Assembly (NCBI GenBank): GCA_964648365.1
Contig: CAZYLK010000019.1
Span: forward strand, 1-52,355
Direction of reading: 5' to 3'
DNA: 52,355 bases
Source of the DNA: SURF-32 sp964648365
GTDB taxonomy: Bacteria > Planctomycetota > Phycisphaerae > UBA1845
Shown here: one piece after another, positions 8,323-16,002 of the stretch
Numbering within the stretch: the first letter of the stretch is position 1
How the letters are laid out: the number at the start of each line of letters is the position of its first letter
Notes under the pieces: model-generated
The model's database searches: none
The model's input: only the letters and a program-made list of their open reading frames with translations
What the model was told of the DNA's origin: nothing
Program-made: the position numbers and the translations under genes

Positions 8323-9386
8323 GTGGCAGGTTCTCCCGTCGGCGGTGCGGCGCCGCAGTCCTCGGTTCAGCCACGGTGGCGCTGCTGATGGCGTCCTGTG
8401 GTTCGCGGGAAGAGGTGGACACGTCCCGCCCGGCGGACTTCGGCTTCCAGCGCAGCGTTCAGACGACGCTGGAGGAGGAGGGCCGGGTGGCCTACGAGCG
8501 CTATTGCGTCGGCTGCCACGGCGTCAAAGGCGACGGCCTCGGGCCCGCGGCCGGCTTCCTGCATCCGAAGCCGCGCAGCTTTGTCGAGGCGGACTTTAAG
8601 TTCAGTTGGACCCGTGCCGGCCAGCTCCCGACCGACGACGATCTGCGGCGATCGATCAAGGAGGGTCTGCGCGGCAGCGCCATGCCTCCGTGGGATCTGC
8701 TGCCCGATCGTACGGTCGATGCGCTGATCGCCTACATCAAGACGTTCTCAACCAAGTGGTCCGAGCGGGGTCCGGGCAAGCCGATCCCGCGCGTCGACGA
8801 CCCGTACGGGCTTTCCGAGGACAAAAGTGCCGCCATCGCGCGTGGCGAGGCGGTATACCACGGTTTCGCCAACTGCTGGGCGTGTCATCCGGCGTACGTG
8901 TCCGAGGAAAAACTCAACGAGCATCTGGTCGCCTTCGGCAGCCCGGCGCGGCCGGGGTTCCGGCCGGGGTTGGAACACAGCGTCGGCAAGGCGAATACGC
9001 AAGGCGACATCCTTTATCCGCCGGACTTTCATCGCGACTTCGTCCGCAGCGGCGCGGACCTCGACGATCTCTATCGCGTGATCGGCGCAGGCGTCACCGG
9101 CGCCGCCATGCCGACCTGGATCGACTCGATGGATATCCCGGGCGAAAAGCCCGGCGATCCGCCGCTTGTCCAGCGCTCGGACGTGTGGGCGATGGCGTAT
9201 TACGTTCAGTGGCTGATCGCCAACCGGCCCGCCCGGCTCGACGCCGCCACGCTGGTTGTGCGCCCCCGTGCGCAGAAGATCTACGCCACGGGTGAGATTC
9301 CGGTCGGGGCGGCGCCCGACACGTCCGACGGTGGTGATGAAGAATTCCTGGAAGAAGAGGAGTTCTTTGAGGAAGAGTCGCCCTGA
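8319..9386 (+). CDS. di-haem cytochrome c lipoprotein
   Basis: The 355-residue protein starts MSGRFSRRRCG and has a lipoprotein signal ending LLMASC, with the lipidated cysteine at residue 27, so it should be anchored on the outer face of a membrane. Two c-type haem motifs are present: C63-V-G-C66-H67 and C186-W-A-C189-H190. Candidate axial methionines are in GSAMPPWD and GAAMPTWID. This matches two successive cytochrome c domains. The C-terminus is very acidic (many Glu after residue 340). The gene sits immediately before ccoN, where it could feed electrons to the oxidase or stand in for the di-haem CcoP subunit, which is absent here. The start overlaps the stop of the upstream membrane-protein gene. 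Confidence 0.88.
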   Translation: MSGRFSRRRCGAAVLGSATVALLMASCGSREEVDTSRPADFGFQRSVQTTLEEEGRVAYERYCVGCHGVKGDGLGPAAGFLHPKPRSFVEADFKFSWTRAGQLPTDDDLRRSIKEGLRGSAMPPWDLLPDRTVDALIAYIKTFSTKWSERGPGKPIPRVDDPYGLSEDKSAAIARGEAVYHGFANCWACHPAYVSEEKLNEHLVAFGSPARPGFRPGLEHSVGKANTQGDILYPPDFHRDFVRSGADLDDLYRVIGAGVTGAAMPTWIDSMDIPGEKPGDPPLVQRSDVWAMAYYVQWLIANRPARLDAATLVVRPRAQKIYATGEIPVGAAPDTSDGGDEEFLEEEEFFEEESP

Positions 9387-9447
9387 GTCGGCCTGCCTGG
9401 CCGCGGACTGCGATCGGCCCAGGGGGCCAAAAGAAGAGGATGACCGA

Positions 9448-10869
9448 ATGACGATAGCGGCGGGAGGTTCTATCACGGCTCGGGCGGATGCTCCGGCCGC
9501 GCCGGTGGCGCTCGTCGAGCGCAAACTGGTGCTGTGGTACTTCGTGGCGGCGCTGGCCTACATGCTCATTGCGATGCTGGCCGGGTTTCTCTTTTCGCTC
9601 CAGTTCTTGCAGAAGTACCCTTTCCCGGGCGTTGAACTGCTCTCCCCCGGCCGTATCCGGTTCATTCATACGAATGGCGTGGCCTACGGCTTCATCGCCA
9701 ACGCGTTCCTGGGGGCGCTGCACTGGACGGTGCCTCGTTTGACGCTGCGGCCGGTGCTGAGCCGCAACCTGTCATACTTTATTTTCTTCGCATGGCAGGC
9801 GGTGGTGCTGGCGACCGTCGTCGGCCTGCTGACCGGGCACGCGCAGGCCGTCGAGTGGGGCGAGACGCCGACCTGGGTCGATCCGGTGGCGCTGCTCGGG
9901 CTGATCCTGGTCGCGATCAACTTCATGGCCCCGATCATCAAGCTCGAAGGGCCGATGTACGTCACCCTGTGGTACTTTATCGCCGCCTTCGTGTGGACCG
10001 TTCTGGTGTACGGCATGGGCAGTTTTCTGCCGGAATACTTCGTCACCGGCGCGCCGTCGGCGGCGATCATCGGCCTGTTCATCCACGACCTGGTCGGCCT
10101 GTTCGTCACGCCCATCGGCTGGGGGCTGATGTACTTCTTCGTTCCGGTCATTCTCAAGAAGCCGGTCTGGAGCCACGGCCTGTCGCTGGTCGGGTTCTGG
10201 GGGCTGGCGTTCTTTTACCCGCTGACCGGCATTCACCACTTCCTTTACAGCCCGATTCCGATGTTCCTGCAGTATGGAGCGGTCATCTCCACGATCGCGG
10301 TCGAGTTCGTCGTTACGACGGTGATCATCAACTTTTTCGGCACCATCCGTCATCGCGGCGACATGTTGCGGACCAACATGCCGATCCGCTGGTTCTATAC
10401 CGGCATGGTCTTCTATTTCACCACGTGCCTGCAATGCGCCTTCCAGGCGACGCTGACGTTCCAGCGCATCATCCACTTCACCGATTGGGTGGTGGGGCAC
10501 TCGCACCTGGTGATGTTCGGCGTCTTCGGCTTCTGGCTGCTGGGGACCATGACGTACCTGTTCCCGCAGCTTCTGGGCGCGTCCGGCTGGTACAAGCCGT
10601 CGTGGAATTCGTGGCACTACTGGCTGACGACGCTGGGCATGCTGGTGATGTTCTTCGACCTCGTGATCGCGGGGCTGATCCAGGGTTTCCAGTGGCGGGA
10701 TCTGGCGCCTTGGGAGGATTCGATCGTGGCATCCGTTCCGTTCTGGCTGGTGCGCAGCGTGAGCGGGACGGCCATCATCGTGGGGCAGTTCTTCTTCGCG
10801 GCCAACGTGTATAAGACGGCGATTCACAAGCAGACGGTGGAAGCGGAGGCGGCGGTGTGGCGGGAGTAG
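9448..10869 (+). CDS. ccoN: cbb3-type cytochrome c oxidase subunit I
   Basis: This is the catalytic subunit that reduces O2 to water at a haem b3-CuB centre. The 473-residue protein has about twelve membrane helices and the expected ligands: H74 (RFIHTNG) for low-spin haem b, H213 (FIHDLVG) and H263-H264 (GIHHFLY) for CuB, Tyr257 six residues before the HH pair as in the cross-linked CcoN tyrosine, and H351-S-H353 (VVGHSHLVMFG) for the two haems. ATG 9448 is preceded by an AAGAAGAGGA ribosome-binding site; the frame extends further upstream but only through the previous gene. Length and motifs agree with an active cbb3 (type C haem-copper) oxidase, used at low oxygen in many bacteria. Confidence 0.95.
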   Translation: MTIAAGGSITARADAPAAPVALVERKLVLWYFVAALAYMLIAMLAGFLFSLQFLQKYPFPGVELLSPGRIRFIHTNGVAYGFIANAFLGALHWTVPRLTLRPVLSRNLSYFIFFAWQAVVLATVVGLLTGHAQAVEWGETPTWVDPVALLGLILVAINFMAPIIKLEGPMYVTLWYFIAAFVWTVLVYGMGSFLPEYFVTGAPSAAIIGLFIHDLVGLFVTPIGWGLMYFFVPVILKKPVWSHGLSLVGFWGLAFFYPLTGIHHFLYSPIPMFLQYGAVISTIAVEFVVTTVIINFFGTIRHRGDMLRTNMPIRWFYTGMVFYFTTCLQCAFQATLTFQRIIHFTDWVVGHSHLVMFGVFGFWLLGTMTYLFPQLLGASGWYKPSWNSWHYWLTTLGMLVMFFDLVIAGLIQGFQWRDLAPWEDSIVASVPFWLVRSVSGTAIIVGQFFFAANVYKTAIHKQTVEAEAAVWRE

Positions 10870-10971
10870 GCGTGCGCACGCGCGGCCGAACCACAGGACG
10901 GGTTGAGCGAAGGAAGTCGTGTGTAACGTTGAGCGGCGGCGCCAGGCCGGGCGGCTGCATGAGATACAGGC

Positions 10972-11613
10972 ATGTTTGAATCGAAATCCGGCGTATTTCT
11001 GATTGCGGGGCTGGGGTTTTTCTTCCTCGCGTTTCTGGTCATGGGGTTGCTCCCGTGGACCATCTATTTCAACGAGCCGGTCCAGTCCGTCGAAGACATC
11101 GCACAGGAGGGGATTGTTCCCGAGTTCGTCGAACTCGCGGAGCGCTTTCCGGACCGGTTCAAGCAGCACTTCGGCGACGTCAGCGAGAAGTCCTTCGCCG
11201 AGGCGCTGAGCATCGGCCATCGTATCTACGTCGCGGAGGGCTGCTGGCACTGCCACAGCCAGCAGGTGCGACCCGTCTCGCGTGAGGACCAGCGCTGGGG
11301 ACCGGTGTCGCACGCCCGCGAGTATCAGAACGATTTGCAGCGGCCGGCGCTGTTCGGCACCCGGCGCGTCGGTCCTGACCTGTCGCGCGAGGCCGCCCGC
11401 AAGAGCAACGACTGGCACCTGGCCCACTTCTGGGAGCCGACCAACGTCGTGCCGGTTTCCGTGATGCCCTCGTACAAGTGGTTCTTCGACGGCGACGGCT
11501 ATCCCAACAAGGACGGCATGGCCATTGTTACCTACGTTCAGTGGCTGGGAAGCTGGTTGGATGAGTACCCCTACTTCGACGGCAAGGGACCGGTCAAACA
11601 CGAAGTGAAGTAA
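10972..11613 (+). CDS. ccoO: cbb3-type cytochrome c oxidase mono-haem subunit
   Basis: CcoO passes electrons to CcoN. The 213-residue protein has one N-terminal membrane anchor (about residues 8-30, GVFLIAGLGFFFLAFLVMG). Its single c-type haem site, C91-W-H-C94-H95 followed by SQQVRPV, is a strong CcoO signature. NVVPVSVMPSYKWFF supplies the likely axial methionine. The gene lies 102 bases after ccoN in the same direction, which is the usual gene order. The length is close to the family norm. Confidence 0.95.
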   Translation: MFESKSGVFLIAGLGFFFLAFLVMGLLPWTIYFNEPVQSVEDIAQEGIVPEFVELAERFPDRFKQHFGDVSEKSFAEALSIGHRIYVAEGCWHCHSQQVRPVSREDQRWGPVSHAREYQNDLQRPALFGTRRVGPDLSREAARKSNDWHLAHFWEPTNVVPVSVMPSYKWFFDGDGYPNKDGMAIVTYVQWLGSWLDEYPYFDGKGPVKHEVK

Positions 11614-11682
11614 TGGCGCAGGCTAGCCGGAGGACGGGCGATGCCCTGCCGGTGACGCGCCGGGGATGCGGGAGTTGACCTC

Positions 11683-12027
11683 ATGATCCCAACTGACGAA
11701 TCGAGAGGCAAACGGATCACGCTCTGGGTGCTGGCGGTTGGCATCCTGGTGCCGGGCGGCTTCGGGTTCGGCTATAAGCTGTTCCGCTTCATCCAGACGC
11801 TCCGAGGCGAGGACGAAGCGACCTTTACCATCGTCCCGCTGGCGAACTACCTCATCATGGCGATGGGGTTTTTGTGCCTGATGAGCTGGGCCATCGGCCA
11901 CGGCATGTTCAAGAACATCGAGAAACCCAAGTACACCATGCTGGAGCGCGAGCTGGACCTCCAGCGCCGCGAAGCCGCCGCCCGGGAGGGCGACGTCGAG
12001 TGGACTCCTGAAGGCGTCAAACCATGA
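11683..12027 (+). CDS. small two-helix membrane protein of the cbb3 operon
   Basis: The 114-residue product (MIPTDESRGKR...) has two hydrophobic helices, at about residues 12-32 and 50-72, and a charged C-terminal tail with a heptad-like ERELDLQRREAAARE helix. I do not recognise a named family. Its position between ccoO and a 55-residue membrane protein, with a 4-base overlap into the latter, suggests a small assembly or structural subunit of the oxidase. It carries no Cys pair or haem motif. Confidence 0.65.
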   Translation: MIPTDESRGKRITLWVLAVGILVPGGFGFGYKLFRFIQTLRGEDEATFTIVPLANYLIMAMGFLCLMSWAIGHGMFKNIEKPKYTMLERELDLQRREAAAREGDVEWTPEGVKP

Positions 12028-12191
12028 GCGACATGCCGAATCTCTCCGACGATCAGGACCGCAAGTATCATGACTACACGACACACCACATTCCGTGGTA
12101 CGTCCGGCTGATGTGGGTAGGCTTCTGGATCGGCGGCTTCTGGTACGTCATCAAGTACGCCATCCCGATGGCCAAGAACTACTTCAAATGA
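12024..12191 (+). CDS. 55-residue membrane protein of the cbb3 operon
   Basis: This very small gene encodes MSDMPNLSDDQDRK... with one strongly aromatic hydrophobic helix (WYVRLMWVGFWIGGFWYVI, about residues 25-43) and a basic C-terminus. It overlaps the upstream stop (ATGA at 12024-12027) and the start of the copper ATPase (ATGA at 12188-12191), so it is embedded in a translationally coupled chain. That is good evidence it is real despite its size. Single-helix peptides such as CcoQ/CcoS occur in cbb3 operons; this could be a functional equivalent, but I cannot assign it to either. Confidence 0.7.
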   Translation: MSDMPNLSDDQDRKYHDYTTHHIPWYVRLMWVGFWIGGFWYVIKYAIPMAKNYFK

Positions 12192-14548
12192 CCTCGGCCG
12201 TGGGGAAAGCCCCGGTCGTGGATCCCGCTGTCGCCGCGTCCGGCCGCAGCGGGGGGGCGTCGCTGGCGTGTACCTACTGCGGCCTGCCGCTGCTGGCGCG
12301 AGGTGTGCGCCAGGCGCCGCCGACGGCCGAGCCTGTCTATTGCTGCTACGGCTGCCGCCTGGCGGCCCACCTGACCGACGCACGCGCGCATCCCGGAGAA
12401 TCAGCCGGTATTCTCGTTCGCCTGGGTCTGGGCGTCGTACTCTCCATGCTGGTCATGGTGCTCAGCCTGTTGCTGTACGGCTCGGACCTCGCGGGGCAGG
12501 CCGATGCCTCAGCCTCCGAGTTCCGCACGCACCTCGTGGGTCTGGTGCGTTACCTGTCTCTGGCTTTCGCCACGCCCGTGCTGTTCCTGCTCGGCCTGCC
12601 GATCCTGACCAATGCCTGGCGCGAGATTCGTCAGCGCCGGGCGAACATGGACGTGCTGATCCTCATCGGCGTGACCGCTACGCTCTGCCAGTCGTATGTT
12701 GCGACGCTCTCCGGCGTCGGACAGACGTTTTACGAAACCGCCTGCATGGTGCTCGTGCTGGTGACCTTCGGCCGCTGGCTCGAAGCCACCGGCAAGCAGC
12801 GGGCACACACGGCGATACAGGGGCTGGGCGCGCTGTTGCCCGAGCGCGTCGCCATCCAGCGCGAGGGCCGATCGGTCGAAGTGCCGCTGGCTGAGGTGGT
12901 TGCCGGCGACGAGCTGATCATCCCCGCCGGCCAGACGATTCCGGTGGACGGCGTCGTGATCCGCGGCACGGCCGGGGTCGACCGCCGGATCGTCACGGGC
13001 GAGAGCGCGCCGGTTCCTGCGGCCGCGGGCGATGAAGTGCTGGCGGGCATGGCCTGCATCGACGGCGCCCTGGTGATCCGTGCGGAACGGGTGGGTGACC
13101 AGAGCGCCGTGGGTCGCATGGCTCGTCTGTTGGAGTCGGCCCGGCAGATGCGTGGCCGCCACGAACGCATGGCTGACGCGGCCGCGCGGATGTTCGTTCC
13201 CATCGTCGCGGTCGCCGCTCTCCTGGCGGCGTGGTTCGGTTGGCGGCGCGGCGGCGGTACGGAGGCGATGCTCGCGGCGCTCTCTGTGCTGCTGGTGGCT
13301 TGCCCGTGCGCCCTTGGCATCGCCACTCCGCTGGCCGCCTGGGTCGCGCAGGGCCGAGCGGCACGGGAAGGGATTCTGGTTCGGGGCACGGCCGTGCTGG
13401 AGCGGCTCGCCCGTGTGGGCACCGTGTGCTTCGACAAGACCGGTACGCTGACCTCGCCGGACGCTCGTGTCGAGCGGTTCATCGCTACCGCCGCAGCGGC
13501 ACGCGAACCGGCGCGCGTGAGCCGAGCCGCGGGCCGACCATCGGGAAACCCTGCGGTGCAGCGGGCATCCGCCAGCCGCTCCGTCGCAGGATTGGGTACG
13601 CTCGACTCCGAACCGATATCCGTGGGCTGCCAGCGCGGCGGTGACGCTGCCTCGCGCACCGTGATCGCCTACGCACGCGGCCTCGCGGAGCGCTCGCGCC
13701 ATGTGTACGCCCGCGCCATTGTGCGCTGGGCGGCCGACATCGGCGTCGAGCCCATCGACTTCGACGGCGTCCGTGAGATCCCCGCGATGGGACTGACGGG
13801 CTTTCGCAGCGGGTCCGAGTTTCTGATGGGCAGCGAAGGCCTGATGAGCCTTCGGGGCTTCGCGTTCGACCCGGCGATTCGTGAAGAACTCGCCGCGGCG
13901 AAGTCCGTCGGCCGAGGCATCGTCTGCTTCGGTAGCGATGGCGTTGTGCAGGGCGCCGTACTGATCGACGAGGCCGTCCGATCTGAGGCCCGCGCGGCCG
14001 TCGAAGCGCTGAAGCAGCGGGGTTGCGACCTCATGCTCCTGTCCGGAGATCACGCCGCTCGCGCCGAGCGCATCGCCGCCGACCTGGGGATCCCCGCGAA
14101 AGCGGGCCTGGCGCCGGCGGACAAATTGGCAAGCGTGGCGTCCACGCATCGCGGGGGAGGGGTCGCGATGGTGGGCGACGGGATTAACGACGCTGCCGCT
14201 CTTACGGCCGCCGACGTGGGCATCGCGATGGGCTGCGGCGCGGATGTGACGCGGGAGGCGGCCGACGTGTGCCTGCTCGGCGACAACCTCCTGGCGCTGC
14301 CTTGGCTGCTCGATCTGTCGCGGCGGACCGTTCGGGTGATGCGGGGCAATCTGCTGTGGGCCTTCGGCTATAACGCCGTCGCCGTGGTGCTGGCGGTTCG
14401 CGGCGAACTGCGCCCCATCGCCGCGGCGGCCGTGATGGTGGTCAGCAGCCTCGTCGTTCTGCTAAACTCGCTCCGGTTGGAGCAAACCGGCGGGATGGGT
14501 TCAGCGAACGTGACGCAGCCCGCGCGCGAAGCGTGCTTGACCGTATGA
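12188..14548 (+). CDS. copper-translocating P1B-type ATPase, CcoI/FixI-like
   Basis: The 786-residue protein pumps copper for oxidase maturation if it follows its family. The membrane metal site is C372-P-C374 (VACPCALGIATPL); the phosphorylated Asp is D416 in DKTGTLT; TGES and GDGINDAA are present. The N-terminus lacks an obvious heavy-metal-associated domain. It instead has a Cys-rich zinc-ribbon-like segment (C28-x2-C31 ... C52-C53-x2-C56), as seen in CcoI-type pumps. Oddities: the nucleotide-binding domain has an Ala/Arg/Ser-rich insertion (about residues 435-490), and the usual S-E-H-P box reads SRHVYARAI, with His505 kept but Pro replaced by Val. The start ATG 12188 overlaps the 55-residue gene, and the stop overlaps the TauE/SafE-like gene. 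Confidence 0.92.
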   Translation: MTSAVGKAPVVDPAVAASGRSGGASLACTYCGLPLLARGVRQAPPTAEPVYCCYGCRLAAHLTDARAHPGESAGILVRLGLGVVLSMLVMVLSLLLYGSDLAGQADASASEFRTHLVGLVRYLSLAFATPVLFLLGLPILTNAWREIRQRRANMDVLILIGVTATLCQSYVATLSGVGQTFYETACMVLVLVTFGRWLEATGKQRAHTAIQGLGALLPERVAIQREGRSVEVPLAEVVAGDELIIPAGQTIPVDGVVIRGTAGVDRRIVTGESAPVPAAAGDEVLAGMACIDGALVIRAERVGDQSAVGRMARLLESARQMRGRHERMADAAARMFVPIVAVAALLAAWFGWRRGGGTEAMLAALSVLLVACPCALGIATPLAAWVAQGRAAREGILVRGTAVLERLARVGTVCFDKTGTLTSPDARVERFIATAAAAREPARVSRAAGRPSGNPAVQRASASRSVAGLGTLDSEPISVGCQRGGDAASRTVIAYARGLAERSRHVYARAIVRWAADIGVEPIDFDGVREIPAMGLTGFRSGSEFLMGSEGLMSLRGFAFDPAIREELAAAKSVGRGIVCFGSDGVVQGAVLIDEAVRSEARAAVEALKQRGCDLMLLSGDHAARAERIAADLGIPAKAGLAPADKLASVASTHRGGGVAMVGDGINDAAALTAADVGIAMGCGADVTREAADVCLLGDNLLALPWLLDLSRRTVRVMRGNLLWAFGYNAVAVVLAVRGELRPIAAAAVMVVSSLVVLLNSLRLEQTGGMGSANVTQPAREACLTV

Positions 14549-15231
14549 TCGAAGTCATCCCGGCATTCATGGGCGGTCTGGTCGGCTCGGCGCATTGCAT
14601 CGGCATGTGCGGCGGCTTCGCCATCACCATCGGCGCCACGAAGAAGCGATTCGGCCCGGCCCTGGCGCGTCAGTTGCTCTACAGCGCGGGCCGGGTCTTC
14701 ACGTACGCTTTTCTGGGCGCGTGTGCCGGCGCGGCCGGTCGTGTCCTGATCGGCAGCGGCGGTGCCGTTGCGCTGATCCAGCGCGGGCTGTCCATGCTCG
14801 CGGGGTGCGTGATGATCCTGGTCGGCGCGGCCATGCTCGGCCTTTTTCGCAAGTGGGGCCGCGTGGGGGCGCTGGTCGCGCTGCTGACGCCGACGTGGCG
14901 GCGCTGCATGTCTGCGCCGGGGGGTTTTGGGGCTTTCGTCGCCGGGGTGGCGACGGGGTTCCTGCCGTGTGGGCTGCTGTACACCTTCGTTGTTCTGGCG
15001 GTAGGCTCCGGCGATGCGATCGACGGCGCTGCTCTGATGATCGCCTTCGGGCTGGGTACGATGCCCGCCATGATCGCCGTCGGTTGCGGCGGTACGTTCG
15101 TCAGCGCCGTCGCCCGCGCGCGGCTGATGCGCGTGGCGGCATGCCTGCTGATCGCGTTCGGCGGCGTCACGGTGCATCGGGGCTACGCGCTCGACGTCGA
15201 GACCTGTTGCGCGGCGGACGCGCCGGCCTGA
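14545..15231 (+). CDS. TauE/SafE-family membrane protein (cbb3 accessory)
   Basis: The 228-residue protein has six hydrophobic segments. It contains the motif GSAHCIGMCGGFAI near residue 20 and a second, related block GFLPCGLLYTFVVLA near residue 140. This pair of Cys-containing, Gly-rich half-repeats is typical of the SafE/TauE-like proteins often annotated beside cbb3 oxidases, where a role in copper or oxidase maturation is suspected. Its C-terminus carries a Cys pair (ETCCAAD). ATG 14545 overlaps the ATPase stop, placing it in the same transcript. Transport of sulfite is the historic family name, not an inference here. Confidence 0.82.
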   Translation: MIEVIPAFMGGLVGSAHCIGMCGGFAITIGATKKRFGPALARQLLYSAGRVFTYAFLGACAGAAGRVLIGSGGAVALIQRGLSMLAGCVMILVGAAMLGLFRKWGRVGALVALLTPTWRRCMSAPGGFGAFVAGVATGFLPCGLLYTFVVLAVGSGDAIDGAALMIAFGLGTMPAMIAVGCGGTFVSAVARARLMRVAACLLIAFGGVTVHRGYALDVETCCAADAPA

Positions 15232-15286
15232 TTCGTCACGCCTCGCGACACAGCCGAGCTGCCACTGAGATGTCCATGCAGATCCC

Positions 15287-15715
15287 ATGAGCCGCGCCGC
15301 CCTCAACTTTCTGGTCGATTTCGTTCTGCTGGTCGTTCTGGCGGTCTGGTTCGGCATCTCCGTGACGCTGCAGGTTGTCTTCCCTCCCGCCACGCAGGCG
15401 GCCGGCTGGACGCTCTGGGGCTTCTCCTACGACGACTGGAGTTTCGTGCAGTTCATCACCCTCTGTGTTTACACCGCGCTCGTCCTGCTGCATCTGATTC
15501 TGCACTGGAAGTGGGTGTGCAGCTTCGTCGCGACCCGCTGGGCGAAGGCCTTCGGCACGCGACCGGCCCTGACCGGCAACGTCGAGACGGTCTATGGCGT
15601 CGGTACGCTGATTCTCGTGTTGACGTTCGTCAGCGTCTTCGTCGCGGCGGCCGAGTTCTCGATTGACGAGGGCGCGCCCGCCGCCGGCATCCCAACCAGC
15701 GTCGCACCACCGTAG
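15287..15715 (+). CDS. DUF4405-like small membrane protein
   Basis: The 142-residue protein has three hydrophobic segments, at about residues 8-30, 48-72 and 95-115. Between the second and third is LLHLILHWKWVCSF, where histidines spaced along a helix followed by HWKW resemble the haem-binding b-type helices of DUF4405 proteins. It starts at ATG 15287, 55 bases after the TauE/SafE-like gene, and ends the oxidase cluster. A role in electron transfer is suggested only by position and those histidines. Confidence 0.65.
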   Translation: MSRAALNFLVDFVLLVVLAVWFGISVTLQVVFPPATQAAGWTLWGFSYDDWSFVQFITLCVYTALVLLHLILHWKWVCSFVATRWAKAFGTRPALTGNVETVYGVGTLILVLTFVSVFVAAAEFSIDEGAPAAGIPTSVAPP

Positions 15716-15942
15716 CCGGGGACGGGGGCGCCCGGTAACCGGCTCGCCCGCCTGTGCCGGGACCGCGAGCCTACTCGCGATGCCGTGGATACACCCGCGG
15801 TTCGGCGCCGGTAGTCGCGGCCCGGCCCGCGTGGAGGGCCTCTGACGGCTGGTCAGCGTCACACCGGCCACTTGGCACGCCAATTGCCGTCGCTCGGTCG
15901 TCGGGAGGATCTGCGCGCAGTCGGCAGCGCCCGGGAAATTCG

Positions 15943-15972
15943 TTGTGCGAACGCGGATTGCGCGGATAAGAT
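15943..15972 (+). promoter_or_regulatory. possible promoter of the dockerin-like protein gene
   Basis: TTGTGC at 15943-15948 and TAAGAT at 15967-15972 are 18 bases apart and end 30 bases before ATG 16003. The same TTGTGC hexamer occurs in the promoter proposed for the next gene. The match is weak. Confidence 0.3.
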
Positions 15973-16002
15973 CTGATTGTGGTCGGAAATTGTCGAGGCG
16001 AC

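Noticed and set aside
9772..11601. 609-codon minus-strand frame opposite ccoN and ccoO
   Set aside because: His/Arg/Pro-rich translation, no ribosome-binding site, and two unmistakable oxidase genes on the other strand.
12509..14149. 546-codon minus-strand frame opposite the copper ATPase
   Set aside because: Shadow of the ATPase gene with Arg/Gly/His-rich composition.
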